Shown piece after piece: positions 45,559 through 55,253 of a DNA stretch of 64,000 nucleotides. The translations under genes and the position numbers were made by a program. This DNA comes from Paracoccaceae bacterium. GTDB taxonomy: Bacteria > Pseudomonadota > Alphaproteobacteria > Rhodobacterales > Rhodobacteraceae. The notes beneath the pieces are model-generated. The model was given only the letters and a program-made list of their open reading frames with translations, was not told the origin of the DNA and ran no database searches. Position 1 is the stretch's first letter, and the number at the start of each line of letters is the position of its first letter. The DNA is taken from NCBI GenBank assembly GCA_027013095.1, contig JALUYI010000052.1, positions 1-64,000 of the forward strand, written 5' to 3'.

Positions 45559-45847
45559 TTTTTCGGCCTCTTGCCCCGATTCCCGACCCGCCCTGCCTAA
45601 ACTTTGGTTATAGGCGCGCTTTTCCGGCCCCAATATTCCTGACATAAACCTTAAGAAAATCAATGAAAACAGGCGTTTCCAGCGCTCGTTTCTATATTTT
45701 TGGGTTATTTTCTTCTATCCGGGGTATCAAAAACCGCATTTATAACCTCGCGGCAATATTTTTGCCATAACCCCCCCTCTACATAGGATTGCACAAGGAC
45801 ACGGCGACTGGCCGGTTCACACAGAAAACAAACTTAAGGAACACACA

Positions 45848-46210
45848 ATGAAATCTCTCATGATCACCTCCGCTCTTGTCAGCGCCTTTGCTCTCTCTGC
45901 TGCTGCGGTCAGCGCGCAAACGGCAACAACCGGGACCACGGCGCCTGTTGCTGCTCCCGTCGCGGCGCCTGTTGCTGCTCCCGTCGCGGCGCCTGTTGCT
46001 GCTCCCGTCGCGGCACCTGTTGTTGCTGCTCCTGTCGCCAAGACGACCGGCGTCAACACCAGCACCATGGGTGGCGACGATGCCGCCGAAGGGAACAATG
46101 AAGGCCACGACAGCGGCTTTGGCGGCGGCGAAGGCGGAAATGGCGGCAACGGTGGCGGAAATGGTGGCGGCGAAGGCGGCAATGGTGGCGGCGAAGGCGG
46201 AAACGACTAA
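45848..46210 (+). CDS. Secreted low-complexity Ala/Pro- and Gly-rich protein
   Basis: This 120-residue protein has a signal peptide MKSLMITSALVSAFALSAAA VSAQ. Next comes an APVAAPVA repeat (about residues 32-60, encoded by 24-base tandem repeats), an acidic linker (GGDDAAEGNNEGHDSG), and a Gly/Asn/Glu repeat tail (GGEGGNGGNGGGN). No enzyme motif is present. Start ATG follows AAGGAACACACA. The 289-base gap upstream shows nothing else. A terminator follows at 46246. It is likely an exported filament, matrix or antifreeze-like low-complexity protein; function unknown. Confidence 0.7.
   Translation: MKSLMITSALVSAFALSAAAVSAQTATTGTTAPVAAPVAAPVAAPVAAPVAAPVAAPVVAAPVAKTTGVNTSTMGGDDAAEGNNEGHDSGFGGGEGGNGGNGGGNGGGEGGNGGGEGGND
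45941..46012 (+). repeat. 24-bp tandem repeat (three units plus decayed copies)
   Basis: Three identical 24-base units begin at 45941, 45965 and 45989, each starting GCGCCTGTTGCTGCTCCCG and encoding APVAAPVA. A diverged partial copy follows from 46013. Exact repetition suggests slippage and a variable copy number between strains. It lies within the secreted low-complexity gene and stays in frame. Confidence 0.85.
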
Positions 46211-46245
46211 TCGCTCCCAAGACAACCAAATATCTCTCCCAAAGA

Positions 46246-46274
46246 ACGCCCCGTGCCACGCACGGGGTGTTTTT
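46246..46274 (+). terminator. Intrinsic terminator after the secreted protein gene
   Basis: ACGCCCCGTGC (46246-46256) pairs with GCACGGGGTGT (46260-46270, one G-T pair) across a CAC loop, and a T-run (46270-46274) follows. It ends the 45848 transcript, and the minus strand reads into the end of mutT. Confidence 0.85.
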
Positions 46275-46671
46275 ACAGCCAATCACGCAAGATCGCGATC
46301 AGGGGAACATCCGCCGGTGGCATCGGATAGTCGCGCAGCGATCGCACCGGCACCCATTTCAACCTCTGCCCCTCCATCGGCCTGACAATTCCGCTCCATT
46401 TTCGGCAGGCGAACAGTGGCATCAACAGGTGAAAATCCTCATAGGCGTGACTGGCAAATGTCAGCGGCGCAAGACAGCTGGCAAAAGTTTCAATCCCCAG
46501 CTCCTCGCGCAATTCACGGATCAATGCCACTTCGGGGGTCTCGTCGCGCTCAACCTTGCCGCCGGGAAATTCCCAGAGACCGGCCATGCTTTTGCCCTCG
46601 GGGCGCTGTGCCAGCAACACCCGTCCATCGCGATCGATCAGGGCCACAGCCGAGACCAGAACGATGCTCAC
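46273..46671 (-). CDS. mutT: 8-oxo-dGTP diphosphatase MutT
   Basis: This 132-residue Nudix hydrolase begins MSIVLVSAVALIDRDGRVLL and has the Nudix box GGKVERDETPEVALIRELRE ELGI, then PMEGQRLKWVPVRSL. It removes oxidised GTP/dGTP to prevent A:T to C:G changes. Its start overlaps the argJ stop (GTGA/ATGAGC region), so the two are coupled, a common argJ-mutT pairing in Rhodobacteraceae. Confidence 0.92.
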   Translation of the reverse strand: MSIVLVSAVALIDRDGRVLLAQRPEGKSMAGLWEFPGGKVERDETPEVALIRELREELGIETFASCLAPLTFASHAYEDFHLLMPLFACRKWSGIVRPMEGQRLKWVPVRSLRDYPMPPADVPLIAILRDWL

Positions 46672-48029
46672 GAGCGATAGTCCGCGTTGATGGTGATGTA
46701 TTGTTTGGTCAGATCGCAGGTCCAGATCGTCGCTTGCTGCTCACCCATTCCCAGATCAACCCGGATCTCCAGATCAGACGCACGCATGTAACGCGCCCCG
46801 TCCTCCTCTTTGTAACGCGTTGATACAAGGCCGTTTTCTGCCACCAAAATATCTCCGAACCAGATTGCCAGCCGGTCCCGGTCTGCGGCTGCGCCGGATT
46901 TTCCAACCGCCATCACCACGCGACCCCAGTTGGGGTCTTCACCGGCAACCGCGGTCTTGACCAGAGGTGAGTTGGCAATCGCCCGCGCCGCGAGATCAGC
47001 GTCCTGCGCACTGGCCGCGCCGGTTACGGTGACCGCCAGAAACTTGCTGGCGCCCTCGCCGTCACGCACCACCTGATGCGCCAAGGACAGCATCACCTGC
47101 CCCAAAGCGGCGGCAAATGTCCGGCTGGTATCGCTGCCCGTCGCGCCGACCTTGGCCCCTGACTGACCCGTTGCCACCACCAGAACCGTGTCCGAGGTCG
47201 AAGTGTCGCTGTCCACAGTGATACTGTTGAAACTGCGGGCGTTCAGTTCGGTCAGCATCTGTTGCAAATCGCCTTTTGCGATCTGTGCATCGGTAAAGAT
47301 AAAGCTCAGCATCGTCGCCATGTCCGGCGCGATCATGCCCGAGCCCTTGGCAAAACCGGCGATCCGCACCGTTTTTCCGTCAATTTCGACCTCGGCGCCT
47401 GCACCCTTGGGGTAGGTGTCGGTTGTCAGGATGGCCCGGGCTGCCTCGGGTGCACCATCAGGGGTCAACCCATCAACCAGATCGTCGATGACCGCGGTCA
47501 GCTTTTCGGCGGCAAGAGGCTCACCGATCACACCGGTCGAGGCGGTAAAAACGTGCCCCTCGGGAATGCCCAGCGCCCGCGCAACCGCCCCCGAGGCCGT
47601 CTGCACGGTCTTGATCCCGACCGCACCGGTAAAGGCGTTCGCATTCCCCGAATTGACGAGGATCCCGAACCCGGCATCATCCATGGTTCGGTCCAGATTG
47701 GCCAGCTTGGCCTGACAGTCAAGAACCGGCGCCGAGCGCGTGGCCGAGCGGGTGAACACCCCGGCCAGCGTGCTGCCCGCCGCAATCCGCGCCAACATTA
47801 CATCAGTCCGGTCCCGGTATTTCACGCCAGCGGACGCGGTGGAAAAATCCACGCCTGCGATCACAGGAAGATCGGGAAATGCCGCCGGCGCGAGGGGAGA
47901 CACCGCCCCCACCTCGCCCTGTGCCGTTCGCAATTCAGACTGCACGCGCGCCAGTTCGTGACGCAGACGCGAGACTTCCTGTTGCAATGCGGCAACATCG
48001 GCGCTGCGCAAATCTTCCTTGTCCGTCAT
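46668..48029 (-). CDS. argJ: Glutamate N-acetyltransferase / ornithine acetyltransferase ArgJ with N-terminal coiled coil
   Basis: This 453-residue protein has VSPLAPAAFPDLPVIAGVDF, LVNSGNANAFTGAVGIKTVQ and the self-cleavage site VFTASTGVIGEPLAAEK (Thr nucleophile). It also has NSITVDSDTSTSDTVLVVAT and EDPNWGRVVMAVGKSG, all ArgJ. It recycles the acetyl group in arginine synthesis. Residues 1-42 form an unusual coiled-coil extension (ALQQEVSRLRHELARVQSEL). The ATG at 48029 has AAGGGG upstream, but a GTG at 47903 would give the normal length, so the extension is likely though not certain. Confidence 0.93.
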   Translation of the reverse strand: MTDKEDLRSADVAALQQEVSRLRHELARVQSELRTAQGEVGAVSPLAPAAFPDLPVIAGVDFSTASAGVKYRDRTDVMLARIAAGSTLAGVFTRSATRSAPVLDCQAKLANLDRTMDDAGFGILVNSGNANAFTGAVGIKTVQTASGAVARALGIPEGHVFTASTGVIGEPLAAEKLTAVIDDLVDGLTPDGAPEAARAILTTDTYPKGAGAEVEIDGKTVRIAGFAKGSGMIAPDMATMLSFIFTDAQIAKGDLQQMLTELNARSFNSITVDSDTSTSDTVLVVATGQSGAKVGATGSDTSRTFAAALGQVMLSLAHQVVRDGEGASKFLAVTVTGAASAQDADLAARAIANSPLVKTAVAGEDPNWGRVVMAVGKSGAAADRDRLAIWFGDILVAENGLVSTRYKEEDGARYMRASDLEIRVDLGMGEQQATIWTCDLTKQYITINADYRS

Positions 48030-48052
48030 GTCAGCCCCTTTGTGCCCCGCAG

Positions 48053-48892
48053 CTACTTGTCCAGCAGGGATACATCGCGAATGACGGCAGGATCAATATC
48101 CACTTTTGGCCGGGTAATCCGGGCCGCCTTGACCAGACGGGAAATTTCGGTCTCGACCGCTTTTTGTTGCAAGTCCTTGGTCAGCTTGGCGCGCTCCTGA
48201 TCCAACGTCGGAAAGGCCTTGTTGCGAATCTTGTTCAGCTTGATCACATGCCAGCCAAACTGGGTCTGCACCGGTTTTGACACCTCACCCACCGACAGTT
48301 TCACCACCGCGTCTTCAAAAGGTTTGACCATCTGCCCCTTGCCAAACCAACCAAGCTGCCCGCCATTGGCCCCCGAAGGGCCGGTCGATTTCTTTTTGGC
48401 CAGAGTCGCAAAATCGGCGCCACCGCCCAATTGTTTGATGATATCCTCGGCCTCGGCCTTGGTTTTCACAAGAATGTGCGAGGCGTTATATTCCTGCTCG
48501 GGGGCCGCATTTGCATATTTCGCATCGTATGCCGCCTTTTCCGAAACCTTGCGCCCGGATAGCTGGGTCAGCATCTCGCGGGCAAGAAAGGCCCGATTCT
48601 GGTTCTGGACCCGCAGCTCGACCTTCTTGGTCATGTTCTTTTTCATCTCGTGCATCAGAACGGTCTGCTGCACCAGCAGCTCAACAATCCCCTTCAACAG
48701 GACATCATCGGGCAATTGCTTGTACTGCTTGGGCAGCTTCTCACGCAGGGCGATGACGTTTCCAAGCGTGATATTGGTCCCGTCCACGCTGGCCAGCACC
48801 GTATCGACGCTGGGGGCATCCGCCGCATTTGCCCCGAATGACGTGGCCAAGGCGCAGAAAACCACGCCCAGAAATTTACCAGAAATCCTCAT
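48053..48892 (-). CDS. Periplasmic parvulin-type peptidyl-prolyl isomerase
   Basis: This 279-residue protein has a signal peptide (MRISGKFLGVVFCALATSFG ANA), a SurA-like chaperone helix region, and a parvulin domain (about 135-230) with YNASHILVKTKAEAEDIIKQ, GGQLGWFGKGQMVKPFEDAV and VQTQFGWHVIKL. It helps fold exported proteins, consistent with secA next door on the other strand. The start at 48892 follows AAGGAGAAAAA. It lies upstream of argJ with a 23-base gap. Confidence 0.9.
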   Translation of the reverse strand: MRISGKFLGVVFCALATSFGANAADAPSVDTVLASVDGTNITLGNVIALREKLPKQYKQLPDDVLLKGIVELLVQQTVLMHEMKKNMTKKVELRVQNQNRAFLAREMLTQLSGRKVSEKAAYDAKYANAAPEQEYNASHILVKTKAEAEDIIKQLGGGADFATLAKKKSTGPSGANGGQLGWFGKGQMVKPFEDAVVKLSVGEVSKPVQTQFGWHVIKLNKIRNKAFPTLDQERAKLTKDLQQKAVETEISRLVKAARITRPKVDIDPAVIRDVSLLDK

Positions 48893-48964
48893 TTTTTCTC
48901 CTTGGTCTGAAAGTTTGCCGGCTGCACATCCACGCACAACCGCCCTTTGCCCATTGAGGTGACG

Positions 48965-48993
48965 TTGACACCCGTTCGCCATCCCCTTACATG
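48965..48993 (+). promoter_or_regulatory. Candidate secA promoter
   Basis: TTGACA (48965-48970) and TACATG (48988-48993) are separated by 17 bases, in the divergent gap between the parvulin gene and secA. The start would be near 49000, leaving a leader of about 135 bases before secA. No SecM-like arrest peptide was recognised in that leader. Confidence 0.55.
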
Positions 48994-49134
48994 CCTTTGG
49001 ACATCGTTGAAAGACTGGCTTTGGACCGGCACGCCGCAGGTTTAAGGCTGGCGGCACCAACAGGCAAGGCTCGCCCTTTCACGATTTTGAAATTTTACCG
49101 CCGCCTGCGGCGACAGCCTTGAAACGGAGCCCTC

Positions 49135-51840
49135 ATGCTGGGTCTTGGAACTCTCGCCAAAAAGGTTTTTGGCACACCGAATGATCGAAAAATCAAGGCC
49201 TGCTGGCCGCTCGTAAACCAGATCAACGCACTTGAACCCGAATTCAAGGCGCTAAGCGACGAACAGATCATTCAAAAGACGCAGGAATTCAAGGACCGCC
49301 TTGAAAAGGGCGAAACCCTTGACCAGCTGCTGCCCGAGGCCTTTGCAAACGCCCGCGAGGCGGCCTTTCGCACGCTTGGCCTGCGTCCGTTCGACGTGCA
49401 GTTAATGGGCGGCATTTTCCTGCATCAGGGCAATATCGCCGAGATGAAGACCGGTGAAGGCAAAACCCTGATGGCAACCCTGCCCGTCTATCTGAACGCG
49501 CTAACGGGGCGTGGCGTGCATGTGGTCACGGTCAACGACTATCTGGCCCAACGGGATGCCGAGTGGATGGGTCAGGTCTATGCTGCGCTGGGCATGACCA
49601 CCGGCGTCATCGTACCGGGGCAAAGCGACGAGGAAAAGCGCGCCGCCTATGCCGCCGATGTGTCCTATGCAACCAATAACGAGCTTGGGTTTGATTATTT
49701 GCGCGACAACATGCGCTCGGAACTCAGCGAAATGACCCAGCGCGACCATTATTTCGCCATTGTGGACGAGGTGGACAGCATCCTGATCGACGAAGCGCGC
49801 ACGCCCCTGATCATCTCGGGGCCGTCTGACGACCGCAGCGATCTCTATATCACCATCGACAAGATCATCCCCGACATCAAGCCCGAGCATTACACGCTGG
49901 ACGAAAAGACACGCAACGTTACCTATACCGACGAAGGCAATGACTTTCTCGAACAGCGCCTGCGCGATGCCGGTATTCTGGACGACAACGCCACACTTTA
50001 TGACCCCGAAAGCACCTCGCTGGTGCATCACGTAACGCAAGCCCTGCGCGCGCATGTTCTTTACAAGCGTGACAAGGATTACATCGTGCGAAACAATGAG
50101 GTCATGCTGATTGACGAGTTCACCGGCCGCATGATGGCCGGGCGGCGCCTCTCGGAAGGTCTGCATCAGGCCATTGAGGCCAAGGAAGGCGTGCCAATCC
50201 AGCCAGAAAACGTGACCTTGGCCTCGGTCACCTTCCAGAACTATTTCCGCCTCTATGAAAAACTGGCCGGCATGACCGGCACGGCCCAGACCGAGGCCGA
50301 GGAATTCATGGAAATTTACAAGCTGGGCGTGGTCGAGGTTCCCACCAACAAGCCCATCGCGCGGATCGACGACCATGACGCGGTCTATCGCACTGCACGC
50401 GAAAAATACGAGGCCATTGTCAACGCGATCAAGGAAGCCACCGAAAAAGGCCAGCCGATCCTTGTCGGGACGACCTCGATCGAGAAATCCGAGCAGCTCT
50501 CGGACATGCTGACCAAAGAGGGGATCAAGCACAACGTCCTGAATGCCCGCCATCACGAAGAAGAGGCCAAGATCGTCGCCGATGCCGGCACCTTTGGCGC
50601 CGTCACGATCGCAACCAACATGGCCGGACGCGGCACCGATATCCAGTTGGGCGGGAATGTCGATATGAAGGTGATGGAGGCTCTGGCCGCCGACCCGGAC
50701 GCCGACCCTCTGGAGATTCGCGCCCGCGTCGAGGCCGAACATGCCGAGGAAAAACAGAAGGTTATCGACGCTGGAGGTCTTTATGTTCTGGCCACAGAAC
50801 GCCATGAAAGCCGCCGGATCGACAACCAGCTGCGCGGCCGTTCAGGTCGTCAGGGAGATCCCGGACGGTCCAGCTTTTTTCTAAGCCTGGAAGACGACCT
50901 GATGCGCATCTTCGGCTCGGAGCGTCTGGACAAGGTCCTTTCTCGCCTCGGCATGAACGAGGGCGAAGCGATTATCCACCCCTGGGTCAACAAGAGCCTC
51001 GAAAAGGCACAAGCCAAGGTCGAGGGACGCAATTTCGACATCCGCAAGCACCTGTTGAAATACGATGACGTGATGAATGACCAGCGCAAGGCGATCTTTG
51101 GCCAGCGTCGGGAAATCATGGAATCCGATGACCTCTCGGACGTAATCGAGGATATGCGCCACCAGGTGATCGACGATCTGGTCGAAGTCCACATGCCGCC
51201 CAAAACCTATGCCGACCAGTGGGACATGGAGGGCCTTCATACCGATGTTCAGCGCTATCTTGGCATTGACGTTCCGGTTGCCGACTGGGCCGAAGAAGAG
51301 GGCGTTGACGACGAGGTCGTGCGAGAGCGTCTTTACAAGGCCGCCGATGAGTTCATGGCCCAAAAGGCCGTTGCCTTTGGCCCCGAAAACATGCGTATGA
51401 TCGAAAAAACCGTGCTTTTGCAAACCATTGACAGCAAATGGCGCGAGCACCTGGTGACGCTGGAACATCTGCGTTCGGTCGTCGGATTCCGCGGATACGC
51501 CCAGCGCGATCCACTGAATGAATATAAATCCGAGGCCTTCACTCTGTTTGAAAACCTGCTGAACACACTTCGCAACGAAGTGACCGAGCAGCTTTCGCAG
51601 GTCCGTCCGCTGACCGAAGAGGAACAGCGCGAGATGATGGCGCAGGTTCTGCAACAGCAACAGATGGAGGCGCCAACACTCGTGGCCGCTGATGAGCCCG
51701 GGCAGAACGCGGCCCCGGATGGCGCAGCCCTGCCCGGTTTTGACGAAAACGACCCTTCGACATGGGGCGATCCGGGCCGCAATTCACGCTGCCCCTGCGG
51801 GTCAGGGAAAAAATTCAAACATTGCCACGGAGCCGCCTGA
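49135..51840 (+). CDS. secA: Preprotein translocase ATPase SecA
   Basis: This 901-residue ATPase has Walker [25 protein letters not shown]-like [20 protein letters not shown], helicase 2 [14 protein letters not shown] and [20 protein letters not shown], and helical scaffold [20 protein letters not shown]. The C-terminal zinc-binding SEC-C end is [19 protein letters not shown]. It drives proteins through SecYEG. The length is typical. It is followed by two exported proteins of unknown function. Confidence 0.98.
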   Translation: MLGLGTLAKKVFGTPNDRKIKACWPLVNQINALEPEFKALSDEQIIQKTQEFKDRLEKGETLDQLLPEAFANAREAAFRTLGLRPFDVQLMGGIFLHQGNIAEMKTGEGKTLMATLPVYLNALTGRGVHVVTVNDYLAQRDAEWMGQVYAALGMTTGVIVPGQSDEEKRAAYAADVSYATNNELGFDYLRDNMRSELSEMTQRDHYFAIVDEVDSILIDEARTPLIISGPSDDRSDLYITIDKIIPDIKPEHYTLDEKTRNVTYTDEGNDFLEQRLRDAGILDDNATLYDPESTSLVHHVTQALRAHVLYKRDKDYIVRNNEVMLIDEFTGRMMAGRRLSEGLHQAIEAKEGVPIQPENVTLASVTFQNYFRLYEKLAGMTGTAQTEAEEFMEIYKLGVVEVPTNKPIARIDDHDAVYRTAREKYEAIVNAIKEATEKGQPILVGTTSIEKSEQLSDMLTKEGIKHNVLNARHHEEEAKIVADAGTFGAVTIATNMAGRGTDIQLGGNVDMKVMEALAADPDADPLEIRARVEAEHAEEKQKVIDAGGLYVLATERHESRRIDNQLRGRSGRQGDPGRSSFFLSLEDDLMRIFGSERLDKVLSRLGMNEGEAIIHPWVNKSLEKAQAKVEGRNFDIRKHLLKYDDVMNDQRKAIFGQRREIMESDDLSDVIEDMRHQVIDDLVEVHMPPKTYADQWDMEGLHTDVQRYLGIDVPVADWAEEEGVDDEVVRERLYKAADEFMAQKAVAFGPENMRMIEKTVLLQTIDSKWREHLVTLEHLRSVVGFRGYAQRDPLNEYKSEAFTLFENLLNTLRNEVTEQLSQVRPLTEEEQREMMAQVLQQQQMEAPTLVAADEPGQNAAPDGAALPGFDENDPSTWGDPGRNSRCPCGSGKKFKHCHGAA

Positions 51841-52076
51841 TCCGTCACATTTTCGCCGTGCCAGCCACGACAGCGATGCCCTCATGGCGGGTAAGGACGC
51901 AACCGGCTGATTTTAAACGTCTTTAACCGTTATCAGTGTTTTTTGGCGCTCGCCGGTTGGCGATAATTTGCGCTGGCGATAAAAACTCCCCAAAATTGCC
52001 ATGTCTTTCAGCTATTCTGGCCATAATCTGCTGATCTAACCCATTGTCAGACAAGGCATGAACTCTGGAGGGAATC

Positions 52077-53639
52077 ATGCGGATAAGCGAAAAGATGGGC
52101 TTGGTTTACACGGCGCTGTTTCTGACGGTGTCTGTTGCCGTAATTACCCAGAACGAAGACCGCCTGATGGCTGCTTTTCGTGGGGAATCCGCGGTTTTGG
52201 CCGTTGACGATGTGTTTACCGTCCAGACCGGAATGGATCAGCACCTGCCGGTCCTGCAAAACGACGTTTCCGCGGCGGCAGTTCGGCCGGACCTCATCCA
52301 TGTCACCGCCGCGCCCAGCTGTGGCTCGGTGCGAAAAATTGGCACCAGCTTTGTCTATCGCGGTGCCTCGGAATGTGTGGGCCATCAGTCCTTCAGCTAT
52401 TGTCTGGACACAGGCCGCAGCTGCAAACCGGCAATCGTTGCGCTGCGCCTGATCGCCGCGCGGGCGCCGGTCGATACGATCAGAACCGGCCCCATCACCG
52501 ATCTGGCCGGACTCGATGCACAGGTCGGGATCAACGGCCATGACCTGGAGATCACCAATGTGCATCTCGGCACGACCGCCCCAAAGGAGGACACCACAGC
52601 CCCCATGCTGGCCTCGAAGCTGGCCAAGACTGCGGTCGAAACGCTGCCGAATTTCACCCCCCCTGCCCCGTTGTCCGATGCAATCAGGGTGAACGCAGTC
52701 TTTGACATGCCCGGAAAAATGCCCGCAAAGTCGGGGAAAAAGGCCCTGCGTGAGGCCTCGTCCACCCCGGCCATGCTGACCGACGGCACACCGCCGACGC
52801 AAAATGCCAATGCTGTCGCGCTGCCGAAGGCTCCGGGGGCCACCACGCCCGCCCTGCTGCCAAGCCTCGCGCTGTCCACGTTTTCGCTGCGTGCAGCCGC
52901 CGGGGATACCGGGTTTCGCACCCCGACGGTCATGCCCGGCATTGATCAAAGCCCCTTTGGAACACCGTGCAAGACGACTCTTAGCGCATCGCCCCGCCCG
53001 GGTGCGCTGGTCGATATCGCGCTGAACGCACCTTGCCATCCAAACTCGACGGTCGAGATTCGCCACGGCAAGATGCGGATTCGCCTGAAAACAGACCACA
53101 TTGGCAAGCTCAAAACACGCCTCCCGGCGCTTGAAACACACGCGCGTTTCCAGATCAGGATCGCTGATCGCACCCCCCTGACCACCGAGGTTTTCGTTCC
53201 AGATCTTGAGCGGATGGACCGGATTGTCATTCAGTGGCGTGGCACATGGCTGGCCCGCCTGCAGCCCCTACGTGCCGACGGGCGGCCACAGGCCAATATC
53301 ACCGTCCTCACCGGCAACAATATGGCTCGTGCAGTGCATGATCCACGCGGCTTTATCATGCTGCTGGGCGATTCCAGCATTGAGGGGCCGGAACTGGCCG
53401 CCGTCTATAGCCGTCCACATCAACTGAACCCGGCGACTCGGGTCGTCAGTTTTTCCGTGGCGGTGACGCCATCGCTGACCTCTTGCGGAAAATCCGGTGT
53501 GATCCAGTCGTTTCGCTCTCGGGCCGGACGTCTTGTTGCTGCTTCGGGACTTCAGTTCAAAATGCCGGGCTGTGACGGTAAAACGCGCAGCATTGTCTTG
53601 AAAAATGCTGTCCGGGACCTGATGATCGCAACAAACTGA
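52077..53639 (+). CDS. Exported protein with Ig-like domain, unknown function
   Basis: This 520-residue protein has a signal anchor (MGLVYTALFLTVSVAVITQN, residues 7-26). Residues about 42-128 form an Ig/cadherin-like domain (VDDVFTVQTGMDQHLPVLQN, FVYRGASECVGHQSFSYCLD) with paired cysteines, as in RTX adhesin repeats. Then comes a Pro/Thr/Ala-rich linker (150-300), and a C-terminal domain (310-520) with FIMLLGDSSIEGPELAAVYS and CDGKTRSIVLKNAVRDLMIA. Similar genes are sometimes called translocase only because they follow secA. It probably works with the next gene, 21 bases away. The family is not firmly recognised. Confidence 0.7.
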   Translation: MRISEKMGLVYTALFLTVSVAVITQNEDRLMAAFRGESAVLAVDDVFTVQTGMDQHLPVLQNDVSAAAVRPDLIHVTAAPSCGSVRKIGTSFVYRGASECVGHQSFSYCLDTGRSCKPAIVALRLIAARAPVDTIRTGPITDLAGLDAQVGINGHDLEITNVHLGTTAPKEDTTAPMLASKLAKTAVETLPNFTPPAPLSDAIRVNAVFDMPGKMPAKSGKKALREASSTPAMLTDGTPPTQNANAVALPKAPGATTPALLPSLALSTFSLRAAAGDTGFRTPTVMPGIDQSPFGTPCKTTLSASPRPGALVDIALNAPCHPNSTVEIRHGKMRIRLKTDHIGKLKTRLPALETHARFQIRIADRTPLTTEVFVPDLERMDRIVIQWRGTWLARLQPLRADGRPQANITVLTGNNMARAVHDPRGFIMLLGDSSIEGPELAAVYSRPHQLNPATRVVSFSVAVTPSLTSCGKSGVIQSFRSRAGRLVAASGLQFKMPGCDGKTRSIVLKNAVRDLMIATN

Positions 53640-53660
53640 TTGTTCGGGACCGGGGGCCAG

Positions 53661-55223
53661 ATGAATTGTTGTATCCGGCGGATGGGCTTGCTTGTCGCGG
53701 GTCTGATTCTGCTTTTCGCCCCATCTGCCTTTGCGCAGGAGATCACGCTGCATTCTGCCAATGGTGCCATCTCTTTGACGGGCAAGTTGTTGTTATATAA
53801 CGGCGAATATTATCGCCTGAAAACAATCTACGGCCCGATCACGATGCGCGCTCTTGGTGTGACCTGCACCGGTGCGGCCTGCCCGAATCCGGCTGAATAT
53901 GCCGCAGATATCACAATTTCGGGCACACGCGCGGTCACCCAAGATCTGCTTGCTGGGCTGCTGGACGATTTTACGTGGTCAAACGGGTTGCACGCCCAGC
54001 GCAAATTCGAGCCAGATACCGCGTGGACCGCCTTTTTGTCGGACTCGGCCCGAATTCCGGTGGCGCGCCTGCAGGCAAGGGCCAGCAATAGCAGCCGTGC
54101 CTTTCAGGATCTAATTGCCAAGAAAAGCGATATGATCTTAACCAACCGTCCCCCGACCGCAAAAGAGGCCGCTGCGGCCAACAAGGCGAGGCTTGGAGAT
54201 ATTTCCAGCCGCTTTCGCCAGCAGCTCCTTGCCTTGGATGCGGTGGTTTTTCTGGTCTCTCCGCAAAATCCGGTCCGGTCCCTGACGCTGGATCAAATCG
54301 CCGGGATATTTTCCGGCCAGATCACCAACTGGGCCGAGGTCGGTGGTATCAATGCGCCGATTTCGGTTCTTCAGCTGAGTCCGAAAACTGATCTGGCAAA
54401 ACGGTTCAAAGCCATGGTTTTTCCCGGAAAATCCGGCCCTTCACCAGTGAAATCACGATATTTCATGACCAATCGAGAGATTTCCGAGGCGATTATGAAA
54501 GACCCGCTGGCGATCGGATTTTCCGGCTTTTCCGGAATTCGGAACGCCCGCGCTCTGGCAATACGCGGAAGCTGCGGGATCCTGCAACATGCCTCGCGGT
54601 TTTCCGTGGCGTCCGGGGATTATCCGCTGTCATTTCCCTACCTGCTGATCACTCCGGCCAAGCGGCTGCCGACGATTGCCCGGGATTTTCTGGCCTATCT
54701 GCGCGGGCGGCGGGCACAGACGGTGATTTCAAACCTTGGTTTCGTCGGCCTTGGCATGATGCCAACCGCACTTGGCAAACAGCAGGACAGGCTGAACAAT
54801 GCCATTGCCCACTCGAGCGACGAGATCACACTGACCGATTTGCAAAATATGGTGACGGCGCTGGGGTCAAGCCGCCGAACGACCGCGACTTTTCGCTTTC
54901 AGGACAACGCAACAACGGTTGATTCGCGGGCGCTACGAGATGTGAAATCGCTGGCGGAGATGTTGGATTCCGGCGATTTTGACGGTCATAAGCTGATTTT
55001 TGCCGGGTTTTCAGATTCCAAGGGCAGCGCGGATGCAAACCAGAAAATCTCGCAAAGCCGGGCAGCAGAGGTCAAGGCCCTCGTGCAGGCACGGGCGGTG
55101 CGCACGGACCTGTCAAAGGTTCGTTTTCAGGCAATCGGTTTTGGCGAGGTATCGCCGCTGGCCTGTAACGACTCGGACACCGGTCGAAAAATCAACCGGC
55201 GAGTCGAAGTGTGGGTAAAATGA
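53661..55223 (+). CDS. Periplasmic PstS-like binding domain fused to OmpA domain
   Basis: This 520-residue protein has signal peptide MGLLVAGLILLFAPSAFA (cleavage before QEITL). A short beta-rich part follows, then a substrate-binding domain of the PstS type (about 90-350: RIPVARLQARASNSSRAFQD, LTLDQIAGIFSGQITNWAEV, GFSGFSGIRNARALA). The OmpA peptidoglycan-binding domain (about 420-520) has LIFAGFSDSKGSADANQKIS QSRA and INRRVEVWVK. The fusion would tether a binding protein to the cell wall. The ligand could be phosphate or another anion. A TTG start at 53640 is possible. Confidence 0.8.
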   Translation: MNCCIRRMGLLVAGLILLFAPSAFAQEITLHSANGAISLTGKLLLYNGEYYRLKTIYGPITMRALGVTCTGAACPNPAEYAADITISGTRAVTQDLLAGLLDDFTWSNGLHAQRKFEPDTAWTAFLSDSARIPVARLQARASNSSRAFQDLIAKKSDMILTNRPPTAKEAAAANKARLGDISSRFRQQLLALDAVVFLVSPQNPVRSLTLDQIAGIFSGQITNWAEVGGINAPISVLQLSPKTDLAKRFKAMVFPGKSGPSPVKSRYFMTNREISEAIMKDPLAIGFSGFSGIRNARALAIRGSCGILQHASRFSVASGDYPLSFPYLLITPAKRLPTIARDFLAYLRGRRAQTVISNLGFVGLGMMPTALGKQQDRLNNAIAHSSDEITLTDLQNMVTALGSSRRTTATFRFQDNATTVDSRALRDVKSLAEMLDSGDFDGHKLIFAGFSDSKGSADANQKISQSRAAEVKALVQARAVRTDLSKVRFQAIGFGEVSPLACNDSDTGRKINRRVEVWVK

Positions 55224-55253
55224 GCGGCGGCACAGCATTTACAGATCGCAGCC

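Noticed and set aside
45941-46012. Possible CRISPR-like array from regularly spaced repeats
   Set aside because: The 24-base units are directly adjacent with no spacers and lie in frame within a coding gene.
45817-46182. Pro-rich minus-strand frame opposite the secreted repeat protein
   Set aside because: It is the reverse complement of the Gly-rich and Ala/Pro repeats; no signal peptide or start site. The plus frame has both.
49000-49134. SecM-like arrest peptide or leader gene before secA
   Set aside because: No short frame with a signal sequence and an arrest motif was found in the leader.
49501-50805. 434-codon minus-strand frame inside secA
   Set aside because: It mirrors conserved SecA codons and reads as low-complexity Val/Gly/His; no family.
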